Assembly: GCF_003148475.1 (NCBI RefSeq)
Contig: NZ_QGGG01000003.1
Coordinates: forward strand, 186,001 to 250,000
Direction of reading: 5' to 3'
Origin: Pseudaminobacter salicylatoxidans
GTDB taxonomy: Bacteria; Pseudomonadota; Alphaproteobacteria; Rhizobiales; Rhizobiaceae
Length of the DNA stretch: 64,000 bases
Position numbers and translations under genes: made by a program. Below are positions 36,659-46,842 of this stretch, in pieces. The notes beneath the pieces are model-generated. The model saw only the letters and a program-made list of their open reading frames with translations, was not told where the DNA came from and ran no database searches. How positions within the stretch are numbered: position 1 is the stretch's first letter; every line of letters begins with the position of its first letter.

Positions 36659-37402
36659 CTAAATCTCCGCCTGCACGCCCGCGGCCAAAAACCCGCCATC
36701 GACGGCAAGCGTGTGGCCGTTGATGAAGCTCGCCTCGGGCGACAGCAGGAAGGAAACAGCCGCCGCGATCTCTTCCGGCTCGCCGTGACGCGCCTGCGGC
36801 ACCTGCCCGATCCACGCGCGCCTCAGCTCGGGTGGATATGCGGCGGCATCATCATCCTCGCCCGACAGCCCCGGCGCGACGCAATTGACCCGCACGCCGC
36901 GATTGCCGAATTCCAGCGCCAGCACTTCCGACATCAGCTTCACACCGGCTTTCGACGCGCCATAAGCCAGGTGACCGCGATTTGCCCGCAAGCCTGAAAC
37001 CGAGCCGATATTGACGATGGAAAGGGACTGGCCCATGCGCTCCAGCGCGGCGCGGGCGGCAAGGAAGGAGCCGACCAGATTGACGTCGAGCAATTCGCGC
37101 AGCAATTCGGCGGTGGTATCTTCGGCGGAGACGTGGCGCAGGATGCCGGCGGCATTGACCAGCCCGCCGATCAGCCCCAGCCGGTCGACCACTTCGTCGA
37201 AGCCGGCCTCCACCTCGTCCTCGTCGGTCACGTCCGCCTGAATGAAGATGACGTTCTCGGCCGCGAAAAAATCCTCGGCCGCAGCCAGTGCCTGCTCGTC
37301 GGCATCGATGATCGCCACGGGCCAGCCGTCATCCAGAAGCCGGTGGGCAATTGCCATGCCTGTTCCCGATGCGCCTCCGGTGACGACGGCCGAGTGCCTC
37401 AT
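36659..37402 (-). CDS. Short-chain dehydrogenase/reductase
   Basis: A 247-residue SDR: cofactor motif VTGGASGTGMAIAHRL, acidic Asp at the end of beta-2 (IIDADEQ) favouring NAD(H), NAAG, catalytic Ser and Tyr-x-x-x-Lys in SVSGLRANRGHLAYGASKAG, and a conserved C-terminal GHTLAVDGGF. Substrate unknown. Begins 13 bases after the thiolase-like gene's stop, so the two form an operon; this suggests a 3-hydroxyacyl-type or ketone substrate, an inference only. Confidence 0.88.
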   Translation of the reverse strand: MRHSAVVTGGASGTGMAIAHRLLDDGWPVAIIDADEQALAAAEDFFAAENVIFIQADVTDEDEVEAGFDEVVDRLGLIGGLVNAAGILRHVSAEDTTAELLRELLDVNLVGSFLAARAALERMGQSLSIVNIGSVSGLRANRGHLAYGASKAGVKLMSEVLALEFGNRGVRVNCVAPGLSGEDDDAAAYPPELRRAWIGQVPQARHGEPEEIAAAVSFLLSPEASFINGHTLAVDGGFLAAGVQAEI

Positions 37403-37415
37403 GCGTGAGAATGCC

Positions 37416-38582
37416 TCATCTGATGCGGTCGAGGATCGAAACGTAATTGGCGACGGCAGCGCCACCCATGTTGAAGATGCCGCCGAGCTTCGCGCGCGGC
37501 ACCTGTATGCCGCCAGCCTCGCCGGTAAGTTGCATGGAGGTCAGCACATGCATGGAAACGCCGGTGGCGCCAATTGGGTGGCCCTTGGATTTCAGGCCGC
37601 CCGATGGGTTGACCGGCAGCTTGCCATCCTTGGCGGTGTAGCCTTCCATGGCAAGCTGCGCGCCCTCGCCCGGCCTCGCCAGCCCCATCGCCTCATATTC
37701 GATCAGCTCGGCGATGGTGAAGCAGTCATGCGTCTCGACGAAGGACAGGTCGGAGAGCGTCACGCCGGCCTTCCGCAGCGCGCGCTTCCACGCCTCCTCA
37801 CAGCCTTCGAAAGCGAGGATGTCGCGCTTGGACATGGGTAGAAAGTCCTGCACATGCTCGTTGGCGCGGAAGGCCACCGCGCGGCGCATCGAGAGTGCGT
37901 CGGAGCTGTCCATCAGCACGAGCGCGGCCGCGCCATCCGATACCAGCGAGCAGTCAGTGCGCTTGAGCGGGCCGGCGACGAACGGGTTCTTTTCGCTTTC
38001 GGTGCGGCAGAACTCGAAGCCGAGATCCTTGCGCATCTGCGCATAGGGGTTTTCCACGCCGTTCTTGTGGTTCTTGGCGGCGATCATCGCCAGCGCGTCC
38101 GACTGGTCGCCATAGCGCTGGAAATAGGCCTGCGCGATCTTGCCGAAGACGCCGGCGAAACCGGCGGGCGTGTCGCCGTCTTCCGGCAGATAGGAGGCTT
38201 TCAGAAGGTTCTTGCCAATCTCGGCGCCGGGCGTCGTCGTCATCTGTTCGGCGCCCACCACCAGCACGACCTTCGCAGCCCTGGCGTCGATGGCGCGGAT
38301 GCCTTGCCGCACGGCGGCGGAGCCGGTCGCGCAGGCGTTTTCCACGCGCGTCGCAGGCTTGAAGCGCAGCCGGTCATCCGTCTGCAGAACGAGGCTTGCG
38401 GTGAAATCCTGCGGGGAGAAGCCGGCGTTGAAATGGCCAAGCACGATCTCGCCCACATCGTCCGGGCCGAGACCGGCATGGTCGAGCGCTTCGGCCGCCA
38501 CCTTGGTAATCAGGCTTTCAAGCGTTTCGCCTTCCAGTTTGCCGAAGCGCGAATGCGCCCATCCGACGATGCAAGCAGTCAT
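37416..38582 (-). CDS. Thiolase-like protein (SCP2-thiolase group)
   Basis: A 388-residue thiolase-superfamily protein. Nucleophile Cys84 is in VENACATGS, and the catalytic His lies in KSKGHPIGATG. The second Cys (CxGGG loop) that classical thiolases use is replaced by FNMGGAA, as in SCP2-type thiolase-like proteins, so biosynthetic Claisen activity is doubtful and cleavage or another acyl transfer is possible. Start at 38582 (MTACIVGWAH). Co-transcribed with the SDR. Confidence 0.85.
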   Translation of the reverse strand: MTACIVGWAHSRFGKLEGETLESLITKVAAEALDHAGLGPDDVGEIVLGHFNAGFSPQDFTASLVLQTDDRLRFKPATRVENACATGSAAVRQGIRAIDARAAKVVLVVGAEQMTTTPGAEIGKNLLKASYLPEDGDTPAGFAGVFGKIAQAYFQRYGDQSDALAMIAAKNHKNGVENPYAQMRKDLGFEFCRTESEKNPFVAGPLKRTDCSLVSDGAAALVLMDSSDALSMRRAVAFRANEHVQDFLPMSKRDILAFEGCEEAWKRALRKAGVTLSDLSFVETHDCFTIAELIEYEAMGLARPGEGAQLAMEGYTAKDGKLPVNPSGGLKSKGHPIGATGVSMHVLTSMQLTGEAGGIQVPRAKLGGIFNMGGAAVANYVSILDRIR

Positions 38583-38920
38583 GGGACTCTCCAATAGCCT
38601 TGGTCTTCTAGCACATTACGCGCACGCGCGTAACTGTTCAATCGTGAACATAAAGCGCCGACGCCTTATCCTCCTCCTTATAGGGAGAGCAATCGATATG
38701 GCTCGCCCACCCCCACCCCGTTTCCCCATTAAAAGGCGGGAAAGGAAGGGCCAGCTTCGCCCGCAGTGCTTCTCTCCCCGTTGATTGGAAAGGACGGGGG
38801 AAACACGTGGCTCGCCCCGGAATGGTGGCTTGCGAAGCAAGCCGGAGTTGGTGGCGAACTCCCACATGCGATGCCGCTCCACAAGCAAAAGCAACCGCCC
38901 CACAAAATGGCGGGATTTTT
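38583..38920. repeat. Intergenic repeat-like region before betI
   Basis: 338 bases without a supported gene between divergent genes. It contains C-rich and G-rich stretches like those of the palindromic repeat near 62632, a GGCTTGC-GAA-GCAAGCC hairpin (38827-38843), and a GGCTCGCC repeat (about 38700 and 38812). It resembles the dispersed intergenic elements common in Mesorhizobium relatives. Short open frames in it have no ribosome site. Confidence 0.45.
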
Positions 38921-38938
38921 ATTGATTGATCAGTCAAT
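38921..38938. promoter_or_regulatory. Probable BetI operator
   Basis: ATTGATTGATCAGTCAAT is an 18-bp near-palindrome (16 of 18 positions symmetrical) centred on TGATCA, followed by AT-rich DNA, 31 bases before the betI start. TetR-type BetI repressors bind such sites over the bet promoter and leave on choline. Confidence 0.65.
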
Positions 38939-38969
38939 TAAAAATAGGATCGCTTCAGGAGGAATTTGA

Positions 38970-39563
38970 GTGCCCAAGGTCGGAATGGAACCGCTGCGCC
39001 GCAAGGCGCTGATCGACGCCACGATCTCCGCGATCGGTGAGCGCGGGTCGCTGGACGTCACCATGTCGGAGATCGCCGGCCGCGCCGGCGTGTCGTCGGC
39101 GCTGGCGCATCACTATTTCGGGGCCAAGGACGAGCTTTTGCAGGCCACCATGCGACACCTGCTGTCCGAACTGGGCACCGACCTGCGCGCCGCACTGCAC
39201 ATGGCCGCCACCGCCCACGAGCGCGTGCTGGCCGTCATCGCGGTGAACTTTTCCGACAAGCAGTTCCGGGCCGAGACCATCGCCGCCTGGCTGGCCTTCT
39301 ATGTCGAGGCGCAGAAGTCGCCCGCCATGCGCCGCCTGCTGCGCGTCTATGCGCGCCGGCTGCATTCGAACCTGATGAGCGGTCTTTCAAAGCTCATGCC
39401 GCGCGTCGAGGCCGACCATGCCGCCGAAGGCATCGCCGCCCTGATTGACGGATTTTACATCCGCCGCGCCCTCAAGGACGGAACACCGAACGCGGTGAGC
39501 GCGGTCGCGGTGATCGAAGACTATCTCGAAACGAAACTCCAGCAGCACAAGACAGCTTCATGA
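38970..39563 (+). CDS. betI: TetR-family transcriptional repressor BetI
   Basis: A 197-residue regulator. The N-terminal HTH includes [40 protein letters not shown] and [12 protein letters not shown], characteristic of BetI. It represses the choline catabolism operon and is released by choline. Starts with GTG 38970, 6 bases after AGGAGGA. First gene of the betI-betC-betA-small-betB operon, overlapping betC by 4 bases. Confidence 0.93.
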   Translation: MPKVGMEPLRRKALIDATISAIGERGSLDVTMSEIAGRAGVSSALAHHYFGAKDELLQATMRHLLSELGTDLRAALHMAATAHERVLAVIAVNFSDKQFRAETIAAWLAFYVEAQKSPAMRRLLRVYARRLHSNLMSGLSKLMPRVEADHAAEGIAALIDGFYIRRALKDGTPNAVSAVAVIEDYLETKLQQHKTAS

Positions 39564-41086
39564 GCAGCCGCCCCAACATACTGATCATCATGGTCGACCA
39601 GTTGAACGGGACGCTGTTCCCGGACGGCCCGGCCGACTTCCTGCATGCGCCGAACCTCAAGGCGCTGGCCGCGCGTTCGGCCCGCTTCCGCAACAACTAC
39701 ACCGCCTCGCCGCTCTGCGCGCCGGGCCGCGCCTCCTTCATGAGCGGGCAGCTACCGTCGCGCACCGAGGTTTATGACAACGCCGCCGAATTCGCCTCGT
39801 CGATCCCGACTTTCGCGCATCATCTGCGCGCGGCCGGCTACCACACCGCGCTTTCGGGCAAGATGCATTTCGTCGGCCCCGACCAGTTGCACGGCTTCGA
39901 GGAGCGGCTGACCACCGACATCTACCCGGCCGATTTCGGCTGGACGCCCGACTACCGCAAACCGGGCGAGCGCATCGACTGGTGGTATCACAATCTCGGC
40001 TCCGTCACCGGCGCGGGCGTCGCCGAAATCAGCAACCAGATGGAATATGACGACGAAGTCGCCTTCCTCGCCGGCCAGAAGCTCTACGAGCATGCGCGCG
40101 CCTCGGAGGACCCGCAGCGCCGCCCGTGGTGCCTTACCGTCTCCTTCACCCATCCGCACGACCCCTACGTCGCGCGCCGCAAATACTGGGACCTCTACGA
40201 AAACTGCCCCGAACTGGAGCCCGAGGTCGGCTTCATCCCGAAAGAAAGCCAGGACCCGCATTCGCAGCGCCTCTACCTCGCCAGCGACTACGACAGTTTC
40301 GACATCACGCCCGAACAGGTGCGCCGCTCGCGCCAAGGCTACTTCGCCAACATCTCCTATCTGGACGATCAGGTCGGCGAATTGCTCTCGGTGCTGGAAC
40401 GCACCCGCATGCTGGACGACACGATCATCCTGTTCTGCTCCGACCACGGCGACATGCTGGGCGAGCGCGGCCTGTGGTTCAAGATGAGCTTCTTCGAGGG
40501 CTCGGCGCGCGTGCCGTTGATGGTGGCGGGCAAGGGCATCGCCCCCGGCCTGATCGACGCGCCGACCTCCAACCTCGACATCTGCCCCACGCTCTGCGAC
40601 CTCGCCGGCATCGACATCGCCGACATCATGCCCTGGACCGACGGCCAGTCGCTGAAGCCGCAAATGCGGGGCCAGCCACGCAACGAACCGGTGCTGATGG
40701 AATATGCCGCCGAAGGCTCCTACGCGCCGCTGGTGGCGATGCGCGACGGCAAATACAAGTTCGTGCATTGCGAGATCGATCCACCGCAACTCTTTGATCT
40801 GGAATCGGATCCGCTGGAGCTGACCAATCTCGCCGCCGATCCGGCCAATGCCGCGCTTGTGGCCAGCTTCATGGAGAAGGTCCGGGCGCGCTGGGACATG
40901 GCCGCCTTCGACGAGGCGGTGCGTCAGAGCCAGGCACGGCGCTGGGTGGTCTATCCGGCGCTGCGCAACGGCGCCTATTTCCCCTGGGATTTCCAGCCGC
41001 TGCGGCAGGCATCGGAGCGCTACATGCGCAACCACATGGACCTCAACGTGCTCGAGGACCAGAAGCGCTTTCCGAGAGGAGAATAG
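39560..41086 (+). CDS. betC: Choline-sulfatase
   Basis: A 508-residue sulfatase hydrolysing choline-O-sulfate to choline and sulfate. Cys53 in CAPGR is the residue converted to formylglycine; metal ligands include VDQLNG at the N-terminus and [13 protein letters not shown]. The C-terminal [20 protein letters not shown] is typical of BetC. No signal peptide, so cytoplasmic. Overlaps betI by 4 bases; betA begins 2 bases after its stop. Confidence 0.95.
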   Translation: MSSRPNILIIMVDQLNGTLFPDGPADFLHAPNLKALAARSARFRNNYTASPLCAPGRASFMSGQLPSRTEVYDNAAEFASSIPTFAHHLRAAGYHTALSGKMHFVGPDQLHGFEERLTTDIYPADFGWTPDYRKPGERIDWWYHNLGSVTGAGVAEISNQMEYDDEVAFLAGQKLYEHARASEDPQRRPWCLTVSFTHPHDPYVARRKYWDLYENCPELEPEVGFIPKESQDPHSQRLYLASDYDSFDITPEQVRRSRQGYFANISYLDDQVGELLSVLERTRMLDDTIILFCSDHGDMLGERGLWFKMSFFEGSARVPLMVAGKGIAPGLIDAPTSNLDICPTLCDLAGIDIADIMPWTDGQSLKPQMRGQPRNEPVLMEYAAEGSYAPLVAMRDGKYKFVHCEIDPPQLFDLESDPLELTNLAADPANAALVASFMEKVRARWDMAAFDEAVRQSQARRWVVYPALRNGAYFPWDFQPLRQASERYMRNHMDLNVLEDQKRFPRGE

Positions 41087-41088
41087 CC

Positions 41089-42741
41089 ATGCTTGAGGCG
41101 GATTTCGTCATCATCGGCTCCGGCTCGGCCGGCTCGGCCATGGCCTACAGGCTGTCGGAAGACGGTAAGCATTCGGTCATCGTCATCGAGTTCGGCGGCT
41201 CGGATATGGGGCCGCTGATCCAGATGCCGTCAGCGCTTTCCATCCCCCTCAATATGCCGCTCTATGACTGGGGTTTTTCCAGCGAGCCGGAGCCGCATCT
41301 GGGCGGGCGCGTGCTGGCCACGCCCCGTGGCAAGGTGCTGGGCGGCTCGTCATCCATCAACGGCATGGTCTATGTGCGCGGCCACGCGCATGATTTCGAC
41401 CACTGGGCCGAGGAAGGAGCCACCGGCTGGAGCTATGCCGATGTGCTGCCCTACTTCAAGCGCATGGAGCATTCGCATGGCGGCGAGGACGGCTGGCGCG
41501 GCACCAAGGGGCCGCTGCATGTGCAGCGCGGCAAGCGCGCCAACCCACTTTACGCCGCCTTCATCGAGGCAGGCCGGCAAGCGGGCTTCGAGTTGACCGA
41601 CGACTATAACGGCTCCAAGCAGGAGGGGTTCGGACCGATGGAGCAGACCATCCATCTCGGCCGCCGCTGGTCCACCGCCAATGCCTATCTGCGCCCGGCG
41701 CTGAAGCGGAAAAATGTGCGTCTGGTCAATGGCTTCGCGAGAAAGGTCGTCATTGAGAATCAACGCGCCATCGGCGTCGAGATCGAAGCGCGCGGGAAGA
41801 TCGAGGTGGTAAAGGCGCGGCGCGAGGTGATCGTGGCCGCCTCCTCCATCAATTCGCCGAAGATCCTGATGCTGTCGGGCATCGGCCCCGCGCAGCACCT
41901 GAAGGACAACGGGATTTCCGTGGTCGCCGACCGTCCCGGCGTCGGCGCCAATCTGCAGGACCATCTTGAACTCTACATCCAACAGGAATCGACCCAGCCG
42001 ATCACCCTGAACTCGGTGCTCAACCCCTTCTCCAAGGCGCTGATCGGCGCACGATGGATGCTCTTCAAGAGCGGGCTGGGCGCCACCAACCACTTCGAGG
42101 CGGCCGCCTTCGTGCGTTCCGCCGCCGGCATCGACTATCCCGACATCCAGTATCACTTCATCCCCGCAGCCGTGCGCTACGACGGCAAGGCGGTGGCCAA
42201 CACACACGGCTTCCAGGCCCATGTCGGCCCGATGCGCTCGAAATCGCGCGGAGCGGTCACGCTGCGTTCGCCGGACGCGAAGGAAAAGCCGGTCATCCGC
42301 TTCAACTACATGTCGCACCCGGACGATTGGGCCGAGTTCCGCCGCTGCATCCGTCTCACCCGCGAAATCTTCGGCCAGGCCGCCTTCGATCCCTATCGCG
42401 GCGAGGAGATTTCGCCTGGCAGCCGGGTGCAGACCGACGCCGAGCTCGATGCCTTCATTCGCGACCATGCCGAAAGCGCGCTGCACCCATGCGGCACCTG
42501 CCGCATGGGCCGTGCCGACGATCCGATGGCGGTGGTGGACCCGGAATGCCGCGTCATCGGCGTGGAAGGCCTGCGCGTGGCCGATTCCTCCATCTTCCCG
42601 CGCATCACCAACGGCAACCTCAACGGCCCCTCGATCATGACCGGCGAAAAGGCATCCGACCACATCCTTGGTCGCCAGCCGCTTTCCCCGTCCAATCAGG
42701 AACCGTGGATCAATCCGCGCTGGCAGGTGTCGGATCGTTGA
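41089..42741 (+). CDS. betA: Choline dehydrogenase (GMC oxidoreductase)
   Basis: A 550-residue FAD enzyme oxidising choline to betaine aldehyde. FAD-binding [19 protein letters not shown] at residues 10-28, [20 protein letters not shown], and the C-terminal catalytic His in [12 protein letters not shown] and [31 protein letters not shown] precedes ATG 41089. A membrane-associated cytoplasmic enzyme in this family. Full length. Confidence 0.95.
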   Translation: MLEADFVIIGSGSAGSAMAYRLSEDGKHSVIVIEFGGSDMGPLIQMPSALSIPLNMPLYDWGFSSEPEPHLGGRVLATPRGKVLGGSSSINGMVYVRGHAHDFDHWAEEGATGWSYADVLPYFKRMEHSHGGEDGWRGTKGPLHVQRGKRANPLYAAFIEAGRQAGFELTDDYNGSKQEGFGPMEQTIHLGRRWSTANAYLRPALKRKNVRLVNGFARKVVIENQRAIGVEIEARGKIEVVKARREVIVAASSINSPKILMLSGIGPAQHLKDNGISVVADRPGVGANLQDHLELYIQQESTQPITLNSVLNPFSKALIGARWMLFKSGLGATNHFEAAAFVRSAAGIDYPDIQYHFIPAAVRYDGKAVANTHGFQAHVGPMRSKSRGAVTLRSPDAKEKPVIRFNYMSHPDDWAEFRRCIRLTREIFGQAAFDPYRGEEISPGSRVQTDAELDAFIRDHAESALHPCGTCRMGRADDPMAVVDPECRVIGVEGLRVADSSIFPRITNGNLNGPSIMTGEKASDHILGRQPLSPSNQEPWINPRWQVSDR

Positions 42742-42812
42742 TCCTCAAACGGTTCGAATCGCGGCAAATTCGGCTATAGATCGGCTGTGTTGAAGTTTCT
42801 GAGGAGCAGTCG

Positions 42813-42959
42813 ATGAAGCAGAACCAGCTCTACCTCGTGATCGGCGCGCTTGTCGTGATCGTCATCGGTCTCGGCATCTATGTCTGGAACGAACAGACGA
42901 AACCCAAGGGCGTCGAGATCAAGCTCGATGAATCCGGCATTTCGGTGCAGCAGAACTGA
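42813..42959 (+). CDS. Small single-pass membrane protein inside the bet operon
   Basis: 48 residues: [20 protein letters not shown] then [20 protein letters not shown] and a polar tail SGISVQQN. One transmembrane helix (residues 7-25) with a short N-terminus and a mixed-charge C-terminal domain. GAGGAG lies 6 bases before the ATG, as strong as any in the operon. It sits 71 bases after betA and 22 bases before betB. Too short for a domain match; function unknown, perhaps an anchor or regulator of a Bet enzyme. Confidence 0.7.
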   Translation: MKQNQLYLVIGALVVIVIGLGIYVWNEQTKPKGVEIKLDESGISVQQN

Positions 42960-42981
42960 CGCAAATTCCAACGCCAGAAAG

Positions 42982-44451
42982 ATGACCATGAAGGCCCAGC
43001 CCCAATCATCCCACTATATCAACGGCCGTTTCGTGGACGACGAGCGCGGCGCGCCCATCGCGGTCATCTACCCGGCGACCGGCGAGACGATTGCCACGCT
43101 GCATTCGGCCACGCCCAACGTGATCGAGCTGGCGGTCGAGGCCGCGCGTGCCGCCCAGCCCGCCTGGGCACGGCTGAAGCCGGTCGAGCGCGGGCGCATC
43201 CTGCGCCGCGCCGCCGACATTCTGCGCGCCCGCAACGAAGAGCTTGCACGGCTGGAGACGCTGGACACCGGCAAGGCGATCCAGGAAACGCTGGTGGCCG
43301 ACGCCCCCTCGGCCGCCGACTGCCTCGAATATTTCGCCGGCGCGATCGGCGCCTATAACGGCGATTTCATCGACCTCGGCGGGCCGTTTGCCTATACGCG
43401 GCGCGAGGCGCTTGGCGTGTGCGTGGGCATCGGCGCCTGGAACTACCCGATCCAGATTGCCGGCTGGAAATCGGCTCCGGCACTCGCCATGGGCAATGCC
43501 GTGGTGTTCAAGCCCTCCGAGAACACGCCGCTTTCGGCGCTTGCGCTGGCCGAGATCTACACCGAGGCCGGCCTGCCGGACGGGTTGTTCAACGTGGTGC
43601 AGGGTTATGGCGATGTCGGCGGCGCGCTGGTCGGCCACGACGTCGTCGCCAAGGTTTCGGTCACCGGCTCGGTGCCCACCGGCCGCAAGGTGCTGTCGCT
43701 CGCCGGCTCGAAGATGAAGCACGCCACGATGGAACTCGGCGGCAAGTCGCCGCTCATCGTCTTCGACGACGCCGACCTCGAAAACGCCATCGGCGGCGCG
43801 ATGCTCGGCAATTTCTATTCCACCGGCCAGATTTGCTCGAACGGCACCCGCGTCTTCGTCCAGAAAGGCCTGCACGACCGTTTCGTGGAACGCCTGGTGG
43901 AGCGCACCAAGAAAATTCGGATCGGCGATCCGCTCGATCCCGAAACCCAGATGGGGCCGCTGGTCAGCAAGGCCCACCACGAAAAAGTGCTCAGCTATAT
44001 CGAGATCGGCAAGCAGGAGGGCGCCACGCTCGCCTGCGGCGGTAGCGTGCCCGCGTTGCAGGGCTTCGATGGCGGCTGCTTCGTCGAGCCCACCGTCTTC
44101 ACCGGCGTGACCGACGACATGCGCATCGCCCGCGAGGAAATTTTCGGGCCGGTGATGAGCGTGCTGACCTTCGATAACGAGGACGAAGTGATCGAGCGCG
44201 CCAACGCCACCGAATTCGGCCTTGCCGCCGGCGTGTTCACCCGCGACCTGCCGCGCGCGCACCGCGTGATCTCCGAGCTCCTGGCCGGCACCTGCTGGAT
44301 CAACGCCTACAACCTGACCCCGGTGGAAATGCCCTTCGGCGGCTATAAGCAGTCGGGCATCGGCCGGGAGAACGCGCTGGGAGCGCTCGGCCATTATTCG
44401 CAGGTCAAGTCTGTCTACGTCGAGACGGGAGACGTCGAGAGCCCCTATTGA
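42982..44451 (+). CDS. betB: Betaine aldehyde dehydrogenase
   Basis: A 489-residue NAD(P)+-dependent aldehyde dehydrogenase completing glycine betaine synthesis. The catalytic Cys285 is in GQICSNGTR, the general-base Glu in MELGGKSP, and the cofactor loop is [20 protein letters not shown]. The BetB-type C-terminus [20 protein letters not shown] is present. ATG 42982 or 42988 are both possible. Last gene of the operon; the repeat at 44529 follows. Confidence 0.94.
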   Translation: MTMKAQPQSSHYINGRFVDDERGAPIAVIYPATGETIATLHSATPNVIELAVEAARAAQPAWARLKPVERGRILRRAADILRARNEELARLETLDTGKAIQETLVADAPSAADCLEYFAGAIGAYNGDFIDLGGPFAYTRREALGVCVGIGAWNYPIQIAGWKSAPALAMGNAVVFKPSENTPLSALALAEIYTEAGLPDGLFNVVQGYGDVGGALVGHDVVAKVSVTGSVPTGRKVLSLAGSKMKHATMELGGKSPLIVFDDADLENAIGGAMLGNFYSTGQICSNGTRVFVQKGLHDRFVERLVERTKKIRIGDPLDPETQMGPLVSKAHHEKVLSYIEIGKQEGATLACGGSVPALQGFDGGCFVEPTVFTGVTDDMRIAREEIFGPVMSVLTFDNEDEVIERANATEFGLAAGVFTRDLPRAHRVISELLAGTCWINAYNLTPVEMPFGGYKQSGIGRENALGALGHYSQVKSVYVETGDVESPY

Positions 44452-44528
44452 GGCTCGCGAACTGAATCTCTTTTCTCTTCCAAAACACTGTTTGGAAAAG
44501 CTTTTGCGGCGGCGATCCATCTCTCATT

Positions 44529-44577
44529 GAGCATCGGATCTTCCGAAAACCGGCTTCCACTTTTCGGTCCGATGCTC
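44529..44577. repeat. 49-bp dispersed palindromic repeat
   Basis: Outer arms GAGCATCGGA (44529-44538) and TCCGATGCTC (44568-44577), inner arms CCGAAAA (44543-44549) and TTTTCGG (44561-44567): a nested hairpin of the kind scattered in many Hyphomicrobiales genomes. It lies between the convergent betB and manC-AGE stops and could act as a terminator. Confidence 0.75.
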
Positions 44578-44592
44578 TGGATGCCGCCGTTG

Positions 44593-46827
44593 TCAGTTCT
44601 CGCTTGTGCTGTCCAGATATTGCATCAGCGCGCAGACGAGGTGGTAGAAGATCGAGGCCGGCACTTCGCTCGCCAGCGAGCGGCCGCGTTCGTCGATCCG
44701 GTCGATCCACAGACCGAGCGGCGCGGGGTCGATATGCCAGCGGAACAGCCTGCCCACCCGCGCCTCGATCTCGGGCTTGAGGTCCGGGCCGTCCGCGCCG
44801 TCGAGCGCGATCGCCGCCTTGATCGCCTCGGTCTGCGGCCAACTGCGCGACACGCGGTCTAGCGGCATGCCCTGGCGCGAGACCGCGCCATAAGCGAGCC
44901 CCGTCGCGCGGTTCAGGCCGTTGGCGATGGCCGAGGCGTAGAGCTTGCGGGCATAGGCGGTGAGGTTCTTCTGGCCGCTCTTGGCGGCGAAATCGACCAG
45001 CAGCGAGGCCCATTCGAAATGGTGGCCGGGCTCGGTCCATGTCCCCTTTTCGCCCGCTGCCGGCAGCCAGTCGTCATCGTAATATTCGCCCAGCGTCCAG
45101 CTTTCGGCATCGAAGAAATGGCTGCGGAACAGGTCGATGATGCGGGCCGCACGGCGCAGATAGTTCCTGTCGCCGGTCGCCGTGTGCCAGGCGAGAAACG
45201 CTTCCAGCAGGTGCATATGCGGGTTGGAACGCCGCAGCCCCTCGCCCGCCGAGGTTTCCAGAAAGCCGGTCAGCCGCTGGTCTTCCAGATGCGCGTCGAG
45301 GAAGTCGAAAGTCTCCGCGCCCAGCCGCAGCGCGTCCGGGTTGCCGCACATATGCGCGTAAGCCAGCGCCAGCAGCACGCAGGAATGGTCGTAGGCATCC
45401 TCCGTGGCATCGGCCACGCCGCCGTCGAGGTTCATGGTGCGTACCCAGCCGCCGCGTTCGGTACGGCCGTTACCCGACATGAAGTCCAGCCCGTACGCGA
45501 TCAGCCGGTCGGCAGGACCGTCCCAGCCGCGCGCCTTGGCCACGGCGAAGGCGTAGACCTGCCGGGCCATGGTGCGCATGCGCTTGGGCCTCATCAGCGA
45601 CTTGCCGTCGAAGCCGAGCGCCTCGTGGAAGCCGCCATAGCGCTCGTCCACGCCGGCGGTGGACCAGAGCGGCAGCGTCTCCTCGAACAGCCAGTGGTGC
45701 ACGCGCTTGCGCCACGCGCCGCTTTGCAGCACGCGGTCGTGCGAGGGCGTGAACTTCGTCTCCAGCCGCCCGCTCTTTTCAAGCTGCTCAACGATTTTCT
45801 TGACGTTCTGGCTGTGGCTGACAGGTGCGACGAAGGTGGCGTCCATGGTGGCGACGATGGCGATGTCCTTCAGCCCGATGGCCGAAAGCAGGCGGCCCTC
45901 GCTGCGCATGTAGGAATTCTCGCAATCCATGGCGACCACGTCGCCGACGATCACATTGCCCTGCGCGTCCGTGGGGCTGACATCGAGCAAAGACTGCCAT
46001 GAGCCGAGATCGTTCCAGCGGAAGGCCGCCGGCACCATGGCGATACCGGTGGCATGTTCCATGATGGCGTAGTCGATGGAATCCGACGGGATCGCCTCAT
46101 AGGCTTCCAGCGGCATGTAGAGCCCCGACAGATCGCGGCTGGCCGTCCTGAAGGCCTGTTCGGCCGTCTGCCAGATTTGCGGCTGGTGCTTCAGGAACTC
46201 CTCGCGCATGGTGCTGGCGCGGAACAGGAAGATACCGGTGTTCCAGAAGAAGTTGCCGGCTTCCAGATAGGCCCTGGCGGTTTCCAGATCGGGCTTTTCG
46301 ACGAAGCGGGAAACGTCGCTGACGCCCTGCCCGCTGCCGGCGACCTCGATATAGCCATAGCCGGTTTCCGGCTGGCTCGGGCGGATGCCGAACACCACCA
46401 GCCGGCCCTCCCGCGCGGCCGGCACGCCCTGTTCTATCGTCTGCCAGAACTGGTCATCCGTCGAAATCTCGTGGTCGGAAGGCACCACCAGCACGATGCC
46501 GTCGCCATAGGCGTCCAGCGTCTGCAAGGTGGCGATGGCCACGGCAGCGGCCGTATTGCGGCCGGTCGGCTCGAAGATGGCGGCCCCACCGGCGAGATCG
46601 ATGCCGGCAATGTCATCCTTCACGCGCGCGGCGTGACGCTCGGAGGCGATCAGGTAAACCGGTGTTTCACCCTCCTGCCGCGCCTTGAGGCGGCGCAACG
46701 TCTTGACCAGCATCGAGCCATCGCCCGACAGGTCGTGGAACTGTTTTGGGTTGTCCTCGCGCGACAGCGGCCACAGGCGCGAGCCGACGCCGCCGCTCAT
46801 CACGAAACTGACGATCCGCTCGGTCAT
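44593..46827 (-). CDS. Mannose-1-phosphate guanylyltransferase fused to an AGE epimerase/isomerase domain
   Basis: A 744-residue two-domain enzyme. Residues 1-350 are a nucleotidyltransferase (GGVGSRLWPLSREDNPKQFH, FVEKPD, WNTGIFLFR, WNDLGSWQSL) making GDP-mannose. Residues about 365-744 are an AGE-family (alpha/alpha)6 barrel with NPHMHLLEAFLAWH and EPGHHFEWASLL, in place of the cupin isomerase found in standard bifunctional ManC. The AGE part may isomerise fructose-6-P/mannose-6-P or epimerise sugars; substrate unproven. Sits 15 bases downstream of the phosphomannomutase gene. Confidence 0.9.
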   Translation of the reverse strand: MTERIVSFVMSGGVGSRLWPLSREDNPKQFHDLSGDGSMLVKTLRRLKARQEGETPVYLIASERHAARVKDDIAGIDLAGGAAIFEPTGRNTAAAVAIATLQTLDAYGDGIVLVVPSDHEISTDDQFWQTIEQGVPAAREGRLVVFGIRPSQPETGYGYIEVAGSGQGVSDVSRFVEKPDLETARAYLEAGNFFWNTGIFLFRASTMREEFLKHQPQIWQTAEQAFRTASRDLSGLYMPLEAYEAIPSDSIDYAIMEHATGIAMVPAAFRWNDLGSWQSLLDVSPTDAQGNVIVGDVVAMDCENSYMRSEGRLLSAIGLKDIAIVATMDATFVAPVSHSQNVKKIVEQLEKSGRLETKFTPSHDRVLQSGAWRKRVHHWLFEETLPLWSTAGVDERYGGFHEALGFDGKSLMRPKRMRTMARQVYAFAVAKARGWDGPADRLIAYGLDFMSGNGRTERGGWVRTMNLDGGVADATEDAYDHSCVLLALAYAHMCGNPDALRLGAETFDFLDAHLEDQRLTGFLETSAGEGLRRSNPHMHLLEAFLAWHTATGDRNYLRRAARIIDLFRSHFFDAESWTLGEYYDDDWLPAAGEKGTWTEPGHHFEWASLLVDFAAKSGQKNLTAYARKLYASAIANGLNRATGLAYGAVSRQGMPLDRVSRSWPQTEAIKAAIALDGADGPDLKPEIEARVGRLFRWHIDPAPLGLWIDRIDERGRSLASEVPASIFYHLVCALMQYLDSTSEN

Positions 46828-46842
46828 GGCAAAACTATCCGT

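Noticed and set aside
38616-38937. Open frames in the betI upstream repeat region
   Set aside because: They lie in repeat-like DNA, lack ribosome sites and overlap the BetI operator.
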